Shown here: in pieces, positions 54,901-62,824 of the stretch
Numbering within the stretch: position 1 is the stretch's first letter
Layout: every line of letters begins with the position of its first letter
Source: Chitinophagaceae bacterium
Lineage (GTDB): Bacteria > Bacteroidota > Bacteroidia > Chitinophagales > Chitinophagaceae
DNA length: 64,000 bases
Direction of reading: 5' to 3'
NCBI GenBank assembly: GCA_016787135.1
Contig: JAEUVK010000188.1
Location: 1-64,000 of the forward strand
Made by a program: the position numbers and the translations under genes
Notes under the pieces: model-generated
Told to the model about the DNA's origin: nothing
The model's database searches: none
The model's input: only the letters and a program-made list of their open reading frames with translations

Positions 54901-55220
54901 ACTGCACTTCCACAGATAATGTGCTGGTGACTGTGATCCCTTACTGTATCAAAGTGATGGACGCTTTTACCCCCAACGGAGATGGATTGAATGACCGCTG
55001 GCTGGTAACCAATGGCGCCCCCTGCAGCAAGGAAATAAAAGTGGCAGTATATAATCGCTACGGAAATGTGATATACACCAATAACAATTATTCCAACGAC
55101 TGGGATGGCACCTATAACAGCAAACCAGTGACAGATGGTACCTATTATTATACGGTGACCTTCCGGACGATAACAGGTAAGTTATTAACACTAAAAGGCA
55201 ACGTAACTATTTTGAGATAA
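51951..55220 (+). CDS. T9SS type B surface protein with YCF48-like repeats
   Basis: 1089 residues from ATG 51951 (the upstream extension is rejected because the signal peptide, ending TSRAQ, starts here). The N-terminal ~750 residues form a propeller of YCF48/BNR-type repeats with the TTDGGRNW, SSDGGMNW, TRNGGTTW, TSDAGRTW, TTDGGATW and STDAGATW cores. Ig-like/SprB-type segments follow (GGSITINATGGISPYTYSINSGPF; LVCAGAPVHLLATANG). The end has the CHU_C domain (MDAFTPNGDGLNDRW, VYNRYGNVIYTNNNYSNDWDG). Exported through T9SS by inference. A PorP/SprF gene follows 16 bases later. A TAAGATTTG sequence at 51886-51894 may be its -7 region. Confidence 0.92.
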   Translation: MATLCLQRMIRVCFVLLFFTGCFTSRAQVNPPMGSSPWKFANPTPIGYSFTDMSFIDNNTGLAVSSGGLGSSGAIMRTTDGGRNWQGVPYKYVTSTNSVSIASFNDVQFVTSSIAYAVGSGGLMVKSSDGGMNWSPVTTPLTALGRNINGLHFINKDTGYIGGAAIRTTNTTSIDDAPKVYFTRNGGTTWDSLTTPFRRQQNNATLSGFNQSEIQRIHFVNDSVGYVSGSCGNVSANYSAILWKIEKNIVRDYSLHRSKFGITATTGSYAPATNTLKGLVGVNDSLVLVSTLNNNIVLRVRTGKNDSTASAVPAVWGAYEPGVYEILIWLNSTATPFPANLAGNVAGQMQQLKKGPGGKIFLSCGASILSSTDNGTSWSFTKPHPNTVVYGHWGFNAMDVTSNGRIVVGTFNGLTYDSLPGSPSWQTVYQNKKPLFFGYADMDWADACNGIVVGSSGAILKTSDAGRTWVDNSSTVFEAAQISLASVQYHAVNSMFFLAGNAIYKSADQGTTNDAIFTEPVVNSSIYAFTMVGQNRAYAVAYRFSPAVQRTLIFRSLNANASGPVWDTVKTFPTGTLAPQLRNIKFANQDTGYTCGSRGKVYRTTDGGATWTDVSPDTTVNSNGTATYTALSVVTGKIVYVGGNGRRIFKSTDAGATWTDLTIAIPAPPTPITSFTSVGNIIMNDANNGYLHAGNIVMKTTDGWATWTYDLAPGGFANIALYPKIAGPIDNKKLYGMPLTAGSPVNSTNTAFLIEYGNAAAYNASSTETITNATCTNPNGGSITINATGGISPYTYSINSGPFQSTNSFSGLSQGAKTIVIKDNGCQTITKTITVGFTDNLTLNTNNDTLVCAGAPVHLLATANGTGPVYSWSPAGGLSANNISNPVAIVNTNTAYTVTASLNGCVKTKTVNIGIKANPAISAGPDKTIVEGDEVQLTGSGILNPVSVAWTPTTSIIAGANAYQAMVKPNTTTTYTLTVKNSDNCTSTDNVLVTVIPYCIKVMDAFTPNGDGLNDRWLVTNGAPCSKEIKVAVYNRYGNVIYTNNNYSNDWDGTYNSKPVTDGTYYYTVTFRTITGKLLTLKGNVTILR

Positions 55221-55236
55221 AACCAAAACAACAATC

Positions 55237-56136
55237 ATGAAACGCTATATAATATTATTTGCAGTAGCTGCAGGAATTTCTGCGGCAACGAATGCACAGC
55301 AACTTCAAACCTCATCGCTATATGATATGCAGGGTATGATGCATAATCCATCCATGGCCGGTTCTTACCGGCATGGTATGGTAGGCGCTACTTACCGCAG
55401 CCAATGGAGCAGTCTCAGCGGAAGCCCGAAAACAGCCACTGTATTCGGGTCATTCGATCTGCCAAAGCAAGACATCGGTGTAGGCGGTTATCTGTATAAT
55501 GACAAAACAGGTCCGACATCCAGAACAGGATTACAATTAGCCTTTGCCAAACATATTCCGCTGCATAATGATGCCCGTTTCTCTCTCGGTATAGAAGCAA
55601 GGGCGCAACAATATGCTATTGACAGGGGCAAACTTTCGCAAACTCTCGGCAGCGATCCTGCACTGGGCAGCAGCGACAACAAGTTCAAATTTGACGCAGG
55701 ATTTGGCATCTCTTATACCAGCAAGAAATTTCAAATAGGTGCATCTGTATCGCAGTTAGTACAATCCAAATTGGATTTTTACAATGGCAGCACCACACCG
55801 GCAGAAGAAGGAAGACTATATCGTCACTACTATCTGCACAGCTTGTATAACTGGCGTGTGGATGAGTCCACCGTGATCACGCCAAACTTCCTGTTCATCT
55901 ACCTCCCCAATGCTCCGCTGGAATTCCAGGGAGGCGTACGGGTGGAGCACAATGAAGTTTTCTGGTGGGGTGTTTCGCTGAGAGCTAAGCAAAGTTTCAT
56001 GTTATCTGCAGGGGTAAATATCAACAAGAAGTTTACCATCGGGTACTCATTTGATATTTACAGCACTCCTTTAAGCGTATTTGATGAAGGCGCTAACGCC
56101 CATGAGGTATTGCTCCGCTACAATATATTTAAGTAA
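55237..56136 (+). CDS. PorP/SprF-family type IX secretion outer-membrane protein
   Basis: A 299-residue barrel-type outer-membrane protein with signal peptide (ending ATNAQ) and family start QLQTSSLYDMQGMMHNPSMAGS. TYRSQWSSLSGSPKTATVFGSFDL is a strong PorP/SprF hallmark. It is co-transcribed with the YCF48-like T9SS substrate upstream and most likely dedicated to it. Shorter than the other PorP in this window (366 residues). A strong terminator follows at 56163-56194. Confidence 0.92.
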   Translation: MKRYIILFAVAAGISAATNAQQLQTSSLYDMQGMMHNPSMAGSYRHGMVGATYRSQWSSLSGSPKTATVFGSFDLPKQDIGVGGYLYNDKTGPTSRTGLQLAFAKHIPLHNDARFSLGIEARAQQYAIDRGKLSQTLGSDPALGSSDNKFKFDAGFGISYTSKKFQIGASVSQLVQSKLDFYNGSTTPAEEGRLYRHYYLHSLYNWRVDESTVITPNFLFIYLPNAPLEFQGGVRVEHNEVFWWGVSLRAKQSFMLSAGVNINKKFTIGYSFDIYSTPLSVFDEGANAHEVLLRYNIFK

Positions 56137-56140
56137 GCAG

Positions 56141-56161
56141 AAGGTTGAATGGTTAATGGTT
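56141..56161. repeat. Short heptamer tract after the PorP gene
   Basis: Three 7-base units of type AATGGTT, the first degenerate, between the stop codon and the terminator. Confidence 0.5.
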
Positions 56162-56162
56162 G

Positions 56163-56194
56163 GCAGCAGTCTCCGCAAAGGCTGCTGCTTTTTT
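56163..56194 (+). terminator. Intrinsic terminator after the T9SS/PorP operon
   Basis: GCAGCAG (56163-56169) pairs with CTGCTGC (56182-56188), followed by six T residues. Confidence 0.8.
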
Positions 56195-56209
56195 ACAGTA
56201 TCTGGCAGG

Positions 56210-56962
56210 TTATTTCCTGATCTTCTCTATCAATTCCTTCATAATCCGTTGCAACTCTTTCTTACCCGCTCTCACTTCTTTCATACTATTAAAATACATC
56301 ATCCGCCTGTCCTTGTAATCTCCCTGCAATAGAGACGATTTGATCTTTACGATCGCCGGGTGATGAAAGACAAGGTGGATATTCTTTTCTGCCCACGCAT
56401 TAAAGGTCACCATATCTGTACCATTGTAATGATAACTCGGCGCTTTCCATTTGATTCGTTCACTTATCTTTTTATCCACGCCTTTGATGATCTTCCTGAC
56501 CGTTTCCATTTCAACCTTCAGCGGGTGTTTTAATTTTCTCATATAAGCCATCACTTTATCTTTTTTTACCGGCCCTGCCGCAACGGTTTTTTTGATATTT
56601 GCTTTTTCAAGGTTTTGTTTCACCCTGAACTTTACGATCCTGGTAATAAGCGTCAATGGTAATGGTTTGCCGAGCGGAAACTGTACAGACCCTTTGGCTC
56701 CTTTATAAACAGATAACTCCTTTTTGAATGCTTCGATACCCGCAGCGCCGGGATAAAACCCGATATGATTTTTGTAGCCGGCAAAATGAACAAGATTGCC
56801 GTTAAGTTTAAATGTAGGGATACCATAACTGATCGCTTCTTCAGCATCCGGTGCCGCCTTTTTAACAGTAGCCTTAATTTGCTTAAGAAGAACCTGTGTA
56901 GATGCCGGGAATAATGCAATATGGTCATCAATATTCTTTGCCGGGGCCATTTTCATTGCCAT
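56210..56962 (-). CDS. Protein with two DUF1801 (YdhG-like) domains
   Basis: A 250-residue basic cytosolic protein made of two DUF1801-type domains. Domain one, ~5-115: EEAISYGIPTFKLNGNLVHFAGYKNHIGFYPG. Domain two, ~130-250: KISERIKWKAPSYHYNGTDMVTF, HLVFHHPAI. Single-domain relatives include the Bacillus YdhG/Fra frataxin-like proteins linked to iron handling. The tandem form is less common. The role here is not known. Start ATG 56962, or 56956 two codons in. Same strand as the SRPBCC gene upstream, 24 bases apart. Confidence 0.85.
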   Translation of the reverse strand: MAMKMAPAKNIDDHIALFPASTQVLLKQIKATVKKAAPDAEEAISYGIPTFKLNGNLVHFAGYKNHIGFYPGAAGIEAFKKELSVYKGAKGSVQFPLGKPLPLTLITRIVKFRVKQNLEKANIKKTVAAGPVKKDKVMAYMRKLKHPLKVEMETVRKIIKGVDKKISERIKWKAPSYHYNGTDMVTFNAWAEKNIHLVFHHPAIVKIKSSLLQGDYKDRRMMYFNSMKEVRAGKKELQRIMKELIEKIRK

Positions 56963-56986
56963 GGTCGTTTATTAAGAAGTGAATTA

Positions 56987-57520
56987 TTATTTCTCCAGAT
57001 TATTCTTCAGGTTCTGCAGGTTTTGTTGCATGTCTTTGCCTACTATTTTGTCCATGAAGAGGTTCATGATATTCATCGGAAACTTTGATTGGCCATAGAA
57101 CTTATTGTTGACCCTTGCATGGTTATTTCCTTCAGCGGTAATTGTGGTCAGTGCATAATTGGTCGCTTCAAACGGCTTTTTGAAACGTATTTCTACTTCT
57201 ATGCTTTCCCCTTCTTTTATTTTGATGATCTCCTGCTCTCCGATGCCTACATTCTTATCATTGCTTTCCCAGGCGGAAATAAAACCAACGGCTCCGTCGG
57301 TGCCCGTATAGGTAAGTTTGACTTTCGGGTCCCGCATCACCCATACGCTGTAACTCTCCTGGTTGCGGATCAGTTTTATATAATTAAAAACTTCCTGCTT
57401 CGGTCTGTTGATCACTATTTGCTTTTCAAGAATAAAATCTTTGCGGGTAAGCAGCGCCGCAAGAAGGAACAAAGCGACAAGACTGCCAATAATAATCAAA
57501 ATGATGATCAGGATATTCAT
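56987..57520 (-). CDS. SRPBCC/polyketide-cyclase-fold protein with N-terminal membrane helix
   Basis: A 177-residue protein. Residues 1-25 form a membrane helix (ILIIILIIIGSLVALFLLAALL), followed by a START-like SRPBCC domain (~30-175) with INRPKQEVFNYIKLIRNQESYSVW at the start and a long C-terminal helix MNIMNLFMDKIVGKDMQQNLQNLK. The fold has a cavity for hydrophobic ligands; the ligand is unknown. Probably in an operon with the DUF1801 gene downstream. Confidence 0.87.
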   Translation of the reverse strand: MNILIIILIIIGSLVALFLLAALLTRKDFILEKQIVINRPKQEVFNYIKLIRNQESYSVWVMRDPKVKLTYTGTDGAVGFISAWESNDKNVGIGEQEIIKIKEGESIEVEIRFKKPFEATNYALTTITAEGNNHARVNNKFYGQSKFPMNIMNLFMDKIVGKDMQQNLQNLKNNLEK

Positions 57521-57562
57521 ATTGCTGATTTAGTTTGTCGCTAAGCTAACCCCTATTTTTAA

Positions 57563-57970
57563 TTATTGCGGTAGTCCGTTTTCGTCCATATACAATACTT
57601 CCCATTGGTGTCCATCCAGGTCGGCAAAGCTATGGCCGTACATCCAGCCATGATCCTGTGGTTCCATGTAAGTAACACCCCCTGCTACCAATGCTTTTTT
57701 GATCATATCATCCACATCTTTCCTGCTTTCGGCATCGATAGCTATCAATACTTCTGTGTTTTTTTTTGCATCAGAAAGATCTTTTTTGGTAAATGTCCTG
57801 AAGAATTCTTCTGTAATCAGCATGGAATAGATGCTGCCATCAGCAATAACCATGCATGCAGCTTTATCATCTGTGAACCGGGGATTGAAACTGAACCCGA
57901 GTTGAGTGAAGAACGTAATCGAACGCTGCAGGTCTTTGACAGGCAGGTTCACGAATATTTTGGATGCCAT
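57563..57970 (-). CDS. VOC/glyoxalase-fold protein
   Basis: 135 residues from ATG 57970; the longer upstream frame has no family match. Start KIFVNLPVKDLQRSITFFTQLGFSFNPRF and end HGWMYGHSFADLDGHQWEVLYMDENGL match the 'extradiol/glyoxalase' VOC proteins often found with PhnB-type annotations. Paired beta-alpha-beta units make a metal site or ligand pocket; specific activity cannot be assigned. TACATTTA upstream is one mismatch from a -7 box. Divergent from the GlxA-type regulator. Confidence 0.88.
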   Translation of the reverse strand: MASKIFVNLPVKDLQRSITFFTQLGFSFNPRFTDDKAACMVIADGSIYSMLITEEFFRTFTKKDLSDAKKNTEVLIAIDAESRKDVDDMIKKALVAGGVTYMEPQDHGWMYGHSFADLDGHQWEVLYMDENGLPQ

Positions 57971-58079
57971 ACTGTTTGTTTTAATGATGGATAAATGTAC
58001 TTGTAACCAGTTGTTATTGAAAACAAACTTACAGGCAATATTTCTTTCGGACACTGTAGCATTCCGACATTCGCAGGGG

Positions 58080-58110
58080 TTGATTGCGACAATGGCATTC
58101 CCTAACTTTG
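58080..58110 (+). promoter_or_regulatory. Promoter of the GlxA-type regulator
   Basis: TTGA (58080-58083), 19-base spacer, TAACTTTG (58103-58110). The -7 box matches TANNTTTG exactly, 32 bases before the ATG. Confidence 0.6.
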
Positions 58111-58142
58111 GTAATACCAATCAACCTTAAATACGCTTTCCG

Positions 58143-59129
58143 ATGAAACATATTTCTATTCTTGTACCACTCGGCCACACCAGCCTGCCGAATATTGATG
58201 GTACACACCAGATATTATCTGAGGCCAACAAGTTCTGCGAGATGATGGGAAGGCCTCCTGTTTTTAAAATACAGTTGGTAGGTCTTTCCAAAGAGGTAGC
58301 CCAGCGTAACGGCCGTTATACCATTTGTCCTGACCTGCTGATCAGTGAAGTAAGTAAAACAGACATTATTATCATACCTGCTATGCATGGCGATCTCGAA
58401 AAAACGATGGAACTGAATAAGGATTTCCTGCCTTGGATAATAGACCAATATAAGGGCGGCACCGAGATCGTCAGCTTTTGCATTGCCGCTTTCTTCCTTG
58501 CAAAAACAGGCCTGCTGAACGGCAGGCAATGTGCTACACACTGGATCATGGCAAACGAATTCAGAAGAATGTTCCCGGAGGTAAATCTGGTAGATGATAA
58601 GATTATGACAGCAGAGAATGGTATCTATACCAGTGGCGGTGCTTATTCTTTTCTTAACCTGATCGCTTACCTGATAGAAAAACATGCAGGACGTGATATA
58701 GCGATACTTGTTGCCAAAGCCTTTATGATCGATATAGACCGTAACAGCCAGTCGCCATTCATTGTCTTTTCCGGGCAAAAATCACATGAAGATGAGCCGA
58801 TCAAAAAAGCGCAGGAATTCATTGAGAGCAATTTCCAGGAAAAGATCACCGTAGATCAGCTGGCAGTGATGTTTGCGCTTGGCCGGCGCAATCTCGAAAG
58901 GCGGTTTAAAAAGGCAACCGCCAATACAGTGATTGAGTATATTCAGCGGGTAAAAATAGAAGCGGCTAAAAAACAGTTAGAGACAGGCAGGCGAACTGTG
59001 AATGAAGTGATGTATGACGTCGGCTATAATGATATCAAAGCTTTCAGGGATGTTTTTAAAAAGATAACAGGCTTGTCACCGATAGATTATAAGAACAAGT
59101 ATAACAAAGAAGCGGCTGTGTATAATTAG
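58143..59129 (+). CDS. GlxA-type regulator: DJ-1/PfpI domain plus AraC HTH
   Basis: 328 residues. Residues 1-195 form a DJ-1/PfpI-like (glutamine-amidotransferase fold) domain with IIIPAMHGDLEKTM and the nucleophile-elbow-like EIVSFCIAAFFLAKTGLLNGR, His in ATHWIMANEF. Residues ~215-320 form an AraC HTH (VDQLAVMFALGRRNLERRFKKATANTVIEYIQRVKIEAAK, VMYDVGYNDIKAFRDVFKKITGLSPIDY). It probably senses a small molecule through the first domain. Targets unknown; the divergent VOC gene is the obvious candidate. The stop overlaps the end of the AHSA1 remnant on the other strand. Confidence 0.93.
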   Translation: MKHISILVPLGHTSLPNIDGTHQILSEANKFCEMMGRPPVFKIQLVGLSKEVAQRNGRYTICPDLLISEVSKTDIIIIPAMHGDLEKTMELNKDFLPWIIDQYKGGTEIVSFCIAAFFLAKTGLLNGRQCATHWIMANEFRRMFPEVNLVDDKIMTAENGIYTSGGAYSFLNLIAYLIEKHAGRDIAILVAKAFMIDIDRNSQSPFIVFSGQKSHEDEPIKKAQEFIESNFQEKITVDQLAVMFALGRRNLERRFKKATANTVIEYIQRVKIEAAKKQLETGRRTVNEVMYDVGYNDIKAFRDVFKKITGLSPIDYKNKYNKEAAVYN

Positions 59130-59311
59130 AAGGGCGTTTCTGCAAACTCTTTCAGGGTTGTTCCTGTAATATAGGTCCATCCTTCCAGGAAGCTTTCCTT
59201 TGCAAAATCAGGGTTGGTCTTTCCGGAAAATGTTTCAAGGCCCCTGTGTGTCAGCTTCCATCTTGTCTTATTACCTTTTGCAGGCAATTCGAAGCTACCA
59301 GTTTTTGACAC
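59126..59311 (-). pseudogene. C-terminal remnant of an AHSA1/SRPBCC-domain gene
   Basis: An open frame of ~61 codons from a GTG whose product (TRWKLTHRGLETF, NPDFAKESFLEGWTYITGTTLKEF) corresponds to the last third of AHSA1-type SRPBCC proteins, normally ~140-160 residues. Upstream of the GTG there is an in-frame stop and only 50 bases before the divergent omega-amidase gene, so the N-terminal two thirds are missing. Its stop overlaps the GlxA-type stop by four bases. Most likely a decayed gene left by deletion. Confidence 0.65.
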
Positions 59312-59362
59312 ACCCCTTCGCTATTGATAAACTGGATTATTTTTACAGCTCAAATTTTACAG

Positions 59363-60175
59363 ATGTCATCACTCTCTGTTTCAATCATTCAAAGTAACCT
59401 TCATTGGGAAGACAAGGTCGCTAACAGGAAAATGTTTGAAGAAAAAATTAAAAGTATCCCGGAAAAGACAGAGATCGTTGTTTTGCCCGAAATGTTCAGT
59501 ACCGGTTTCAGTATGGAGCCGCAAAAACTGGCGGAAACCATGGATGGAGAAACCGTGCAATGGATGAAAAGAATAGCCGCAGAAAAAAAGGTTATCCTCG
59601 CCGGCAGTCTCATCATTGAAGAAGATGGTAATTATTACAACCGTTTAGTATGGATGCTGCCCAACGGCCAGTATGGTGTGTATGACAAACGCCATCGTTT
59701 TGCTTTTGCCGGGGAAGACGAACATTATACTGCCGGCACAAAGAGGCTGATCGCCTCGGTGAAAGGATGGAAGATCAATTTGCTGGTATGTTATGATCTT
59801 CGTTTTCCTGTTTGGGCGAGACAAACCCCGCCACTCATAGGAGAAGCTGGGAAAGGATCACCGGAGTATGATGTACTGATCTACGTGGCCAACTGGCCGG
59901 AAAAAAGGATACATGCATGGAAAACATTATTGCCGGCAAGAGCCATCGAGAATCAATGCTTTGTTGTGGGGATCAACAGGACCGGCGATGACGGTAATGG
60001 CATTCATTACAGTGGTGAAAGTATGGTCATTGATCCATCAGGAGAAGTATTATATACAAAGAAAGATACAGAAGATATTTTCACAATTACATTACAAAAA
60101 GAACTGCTTGATTCGGTAAGAGAAAAATTTCCATTCTGGAAAGATGCAGACGATTTTCAACTCTTTTCTGAGTGA
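59363..60175 (+). CDS. Omega-amidase/nitrilase-superfamily C-N hydrolase
   Basis: 270 residues from ATG 59363. Catalytic triad of the nitrilase superfamily: Glu43 (LPEMFSTGFS), Lys109 (VYDKRHRFAFAGED) and Cys143 (LLVCYDLRFPVW). The FAGEDEHYTAG segment and overall length match YafV/omega-amidase proteins, which hydrolyse 2-oxoglutaramate and 2-oxosuccinamate formed by transamination of Gln or Asn. Cytosolic. The upstream 13 codons in the same frame have no family match. It converges with the S41 peptidase gene. Confidence 0.9.
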   Translation: MSSLSVSIIQSNLHWEDKVANRKMFEEKIKSIPEKTEIVVLPEMFSTGFSMEPQKLAETMDGETVQWMKRIAAEKKVILAGSLIIEEDGNYYNRLVWMLPNGQYGVYDKRHRFAFAGEDEHYTAGTKRLIASVKGWKINLLVCYDLRFPVWARQTPPLIGEAGKGSPEYDVLIYVANWPEKRIHAWKTLLPARAIENQCFVVGINRTGDDGNGIHYSGESMVIDPSGEVLYTKKDTEDIFTITLQKELLDSVREKFPFWKDADDFQLFSE

Positions 60176-60225
60176 TAGTAAGAAAAGACTGGTCAGTTAT
60201 AGGGCTGTACGCAGATGGCCTTCTG

Positions 60226-61746
60226 CTAAGGAGAGGGACGGGATGAAGCCTTTTTATTTTTTTTGATCAGCTCCAGCGCCTTTTCCGTTTTATAATCAAT
60301 GCCGCGACGAATAGCCTCTATAGTAGGCAATGATTCCACTTCAGGCTGAACACCCCTCCCGTTTTTCGGAATACTTTTATCGATCACCAAACGAAACAAC
60401 GGCAACCGAAAACGGACACCTGTTTCCGGCAACTTCACATCCGGTATCAGCCAGGCGCTGTTGCCATAAGCTCCACCGCCTGTTTCCTCACCGATCACTG
60501 TTACATTATCCTGTTTAATAACGGAACTGGTAAATAATGTGGTTGCTGAAAAAGAATTACCGCCGGTAAGTATATATGTTTTCCCATCAAAATGGTTTTT
60601 CTTTCTGGGTTTGAAATAATGTTTTTCAAAATATTTAAAATGATAAAGACCATCCTTTCTCTTCCTGGTAAAAAAGGTCATGAACAGGCGGTTAAAAAAA
60701 TCATTCTGCACATAACGGCTGTATCTTTTTCTTTTGGCAATAGCATATAGCGAGTCCCCTACTCTGAATTCATGATCTGCAATGAACCTCGTCAGCAGTG
60801 TTGAGTTAGTAACACTGCCACCTCCATTGCTGCGAACATCAATGATCAGGTGATTGATATCATATTTCCTGACAGCTTTAAAAGAACGGCGAAAAAAACC
60901 TTTCAATTTATATCCCCGGCCAAACGATGCCAGGTCCATAAAGGCGGTATGGTTGGCGGTATCCATTTTAAGCAGGCGGACGGCGTTCATCTGCATTTCC
61001 TTTCTCTCTTTTCTTGATGGTTGCGGTGGTGTCACACGTCTGATAGGCAATATGGCGCCCCGGCGTGCAGTATCACGGGCAGGGCGATACAATGAGATGG
61101 TCGTCGTTCTCCGTTGACCAGTACTGTCTATAAAATCTACATCATACTTTGAAGAGTATCCGAACACAGAAGAATATAAAGAGCCAAAAAAACCACGATT
61201 GCTTAATGCCTGGTATTTGTGTGTGTTGTTATATCCATCTGTAGAAATATAATTAACTAAAGAGTCGAGTATATCTTTTGTTGTTTTCCCGTTAATAGCA
61301 GAAACCACGGTCCCTCTTTTCAATAATGAGTCTCGCCGGTTTAGGTTGGCGGTGACCACCATCGTGTCATTCCATATCTTCATGCTCAGTGGAAATATTC
61401 TTGAAATAGCTGTCGTATCCTGGTATTTGGACCAGCTTTTGGAGGCTCTTACCGTAGTATGTCCGCAGTTGATCTTGGAGGTGACATAGCTCAATACCTT
61501 TCTGAACTCTGGTTCAGTCAGGGAGTCTTTCAACTGTTGTTGTCCCCAGTTGAAATAATGATCCATACTGTCTTTGCTGGTGTACCAGTAAAGGCCGGGA
61601 TGCGCTTCCCTGAGCAGATCCTGATAAATGGAATAATCCTTCTGTAATTGTTCCGGTGAATATTTTTTATTGGGATAAAAGGAAGATCTGCTGATACCGC
61701 ATCCAGTCATGACAACAATAAAAAGTAAATACAGCAGTAACCTCAT
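60226..61746 (-). CDS. S41-family (C-terminal-processing-like) peptidase lipoprotein
   Basis: 506 residues from ATG 61746. Lipoprotein signal MRLLLYLLFIVVMTGC with lipobox Cys, so it is envelope-anchored. N-terminal helical region (YSIYQDLLREAHPGLYWYTSKDSMDHYF), a PDZ-like middle (KRGTVVSAINGKTTKDILDSL) and a C-terminal S41 domain with DVRSNGGGSVTNSTLL and catalytic Ser in TGGNSFSATTLF; the Lys of the usual Ser-Lys dyad is likely in VIKQDN. The tail resembles other Bacteroidota S41 proteins. Last gene of a run with suhB, a lipoprotein gene and thiL. Confidence 0.9.
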   Translation of the reverse strand: MRLLLYLLFIVVMTGCGISRSSFYPNKKYSPEQLQKDYSIYQDLLREAHPGLYWYTSKDSMDHYFNWGQQQLKDSLTEPEFRKVLSYVTSKINCGHTTVRASKSWSKYQDTTAISRIFPLSMKIWNDTMVVTANLNRRDSLLKRGTVVSAINGKTTKDILDSLVNYISTDGYNNTHKYQALSNRGFFGSLYSSVFGYSSKYDVDFIDSTGQRRTTTISLYRPARDTARRGAILPIRRVTPPQPSRKERKEMQMNAVRLLKMDTANHTAFMDLASFGRGYKLKGFFRRSFKAVRKYDINHLIIDVRSNGGGSVTNSTLLTRFIADHEFRVGDSLYAIAKRKRYSRYVQNDFFNRLFMTFFTRKRKDGLYHFKYFEKHYFKPRKKNHFDGKTYILTGGNSFSATTLFTSSVIKQDNVTVIGEETGGGAYGNSAWLIPDVKLPETGVRFRLPLFRLVIDKSIPKNGRGVQPEVESLPTIEAIRRGIDYKTEKALELIKKNKKASSRPSP

Positions 61747-61786
61747 AATCTTTTGATCGGTCAACCCGCTTACCGGCAGGCAGGTC

Positions 61787-62824
61787 TTAATTTTGTTTCA
61801 TATGATTCCAGCCCTGGGCTGTCAGCGGGTGTTTACTCCCGCCTTTGGTAATGATAGTAACGCCTGATTCAGCTTCTGTCATATACCCGATCACACTAAT
61901 TTCTTCATTTAATACTAATTTTTCGTATTCAGATTGAGGAATGGTAAATAAAAGTTCATAATCCTCCCCTCCGCTTAATGCGCAGGCAGTAGGATCTATC
62001 TCAAATTTGAAAGCAGCTTTCTTCATGTCTTCGGCAACAGGTATCTTCTCTTCGTATAAAACACACCCGAGATCGCTTTGCTTACAGATATGCAGAATCT
62101 CGGAGCTTAGCCCGTCGCTGACATCTATCATGGAGGTAGGCAGGATCTCCTTTTGTGCAAAGAATTCAATAATATCTTTCCTGGCTTCAGGTTTCAGCAA
62201 ACGGCCTATGACATATGATTCCCCCTCCAGATCCGGCTGTACTCCGGGGCTTTCTATGAAGATCTTTTTTTCCCTTTCTAAAAAAAGCAGGCCCACATAA
62301 GCTGCGCCAAGATCACCGCTGACACAAAGCAGGTCACCTTTCTTTGCTGTACTCCTTTTTACATACTTATCCGGTGCTACTTCTCCAATGGCCGTGATAG
62401 AAATGATAAATCCTTTTTGTGAAGAAGTCGTATCTCCTCCTACTACATCCACGCCATATTTCTCACAGGCAGTATATACGCCTTCGTAAAACTCATCAAT
62501 GGCTTCAAGACTGAAGCGGTTGCTGAAAGCAAGTGAGATCACTATTTGGGTAGGCGTGGCATTCATCGCATAGATGTCGCTCAGGTTTACCACCACACTC
62601 TTATACCCAAGATGTTTGAGCGGAGTGTACATCAGATCAAAATGCACCCCTTCTACCAGCATATCGGTAGTCACTACTGTTTGCTTACCAAAATGATCGA
62701 TCACTGCAGCATCATCACCAACCCCCACAATGGATGAAGCATTTTGCAGCTCAATATTCTTTGTTACATGGTCTATCAGGCCAAACTCACCTAATGATGC
62801 TATCTCTGTTCTTTCGTCTGCCAT
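61787..62824 (-). CDS. thiL: Thiamine-monophosphate kinase
   Basis: A 345-residue ATP-dependent kinase that makes thiamine diphosphate from thiamine phosphate. ThiL signatures: start LGEFGLIDHVTKNIE, GVGDDAAVID, TTDMLVEGVHFDL, GGDTTSSQKGFIISITAIGEV, MIDVSDGLSSEI and SGGEDYELLFTIP. Its start codon overlaps the stop of the upstream lipoprotein gene by one base (TAATG arrangement), so the two are translated in one operon. No TPP riboswitch is visible upstream. The product cofactor also serves the E1 dehydrogenase at the start of the window. Confidence 0.96.
   Translation of the reverse strand: MADERTEIASLGEFGLIDHVTKNIELQNASSIVGVGDDAAVIDHFGKQTVVTTDMLVEGVHFDLMYTPLKHLGYKSVVVNLSDIYAMNATPTQIVISLAFSNRFSLEAIDEFYEGVYTACEKYGVDVVGGDTTSSQKGFIISITAIGEVAPDKYVKRSTAKKGDLLCVSGDLGAAYVGLLFLEREKKIFIESPGVQPDLEGESYVIGRLLKPEARKDIIEFFAQKEILPTSMIDVSDGLSSEILHICKQSDLGCVLYEEKIPVAEDMKKAAFKFEIDPTACALSGGEDYELLFTIPQSEYEKLVLNEEISVIGYMTEAESGVTIITKGGSKHPLTAQGWNHMKQN

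Noticed and set aside
58215..58778. 187-codon minus-strand frame
   Set aside because: Opposite the GlxA-type regulator, whose two domains are intact; no family similarity seen in the antisense product.
61787..62824. TPP riboswitch searched for upstream of thiL
   Set aside because: The gene overlaps the upstream coding sequence by one base, leaving no room, and no CTGAGA core was seen.
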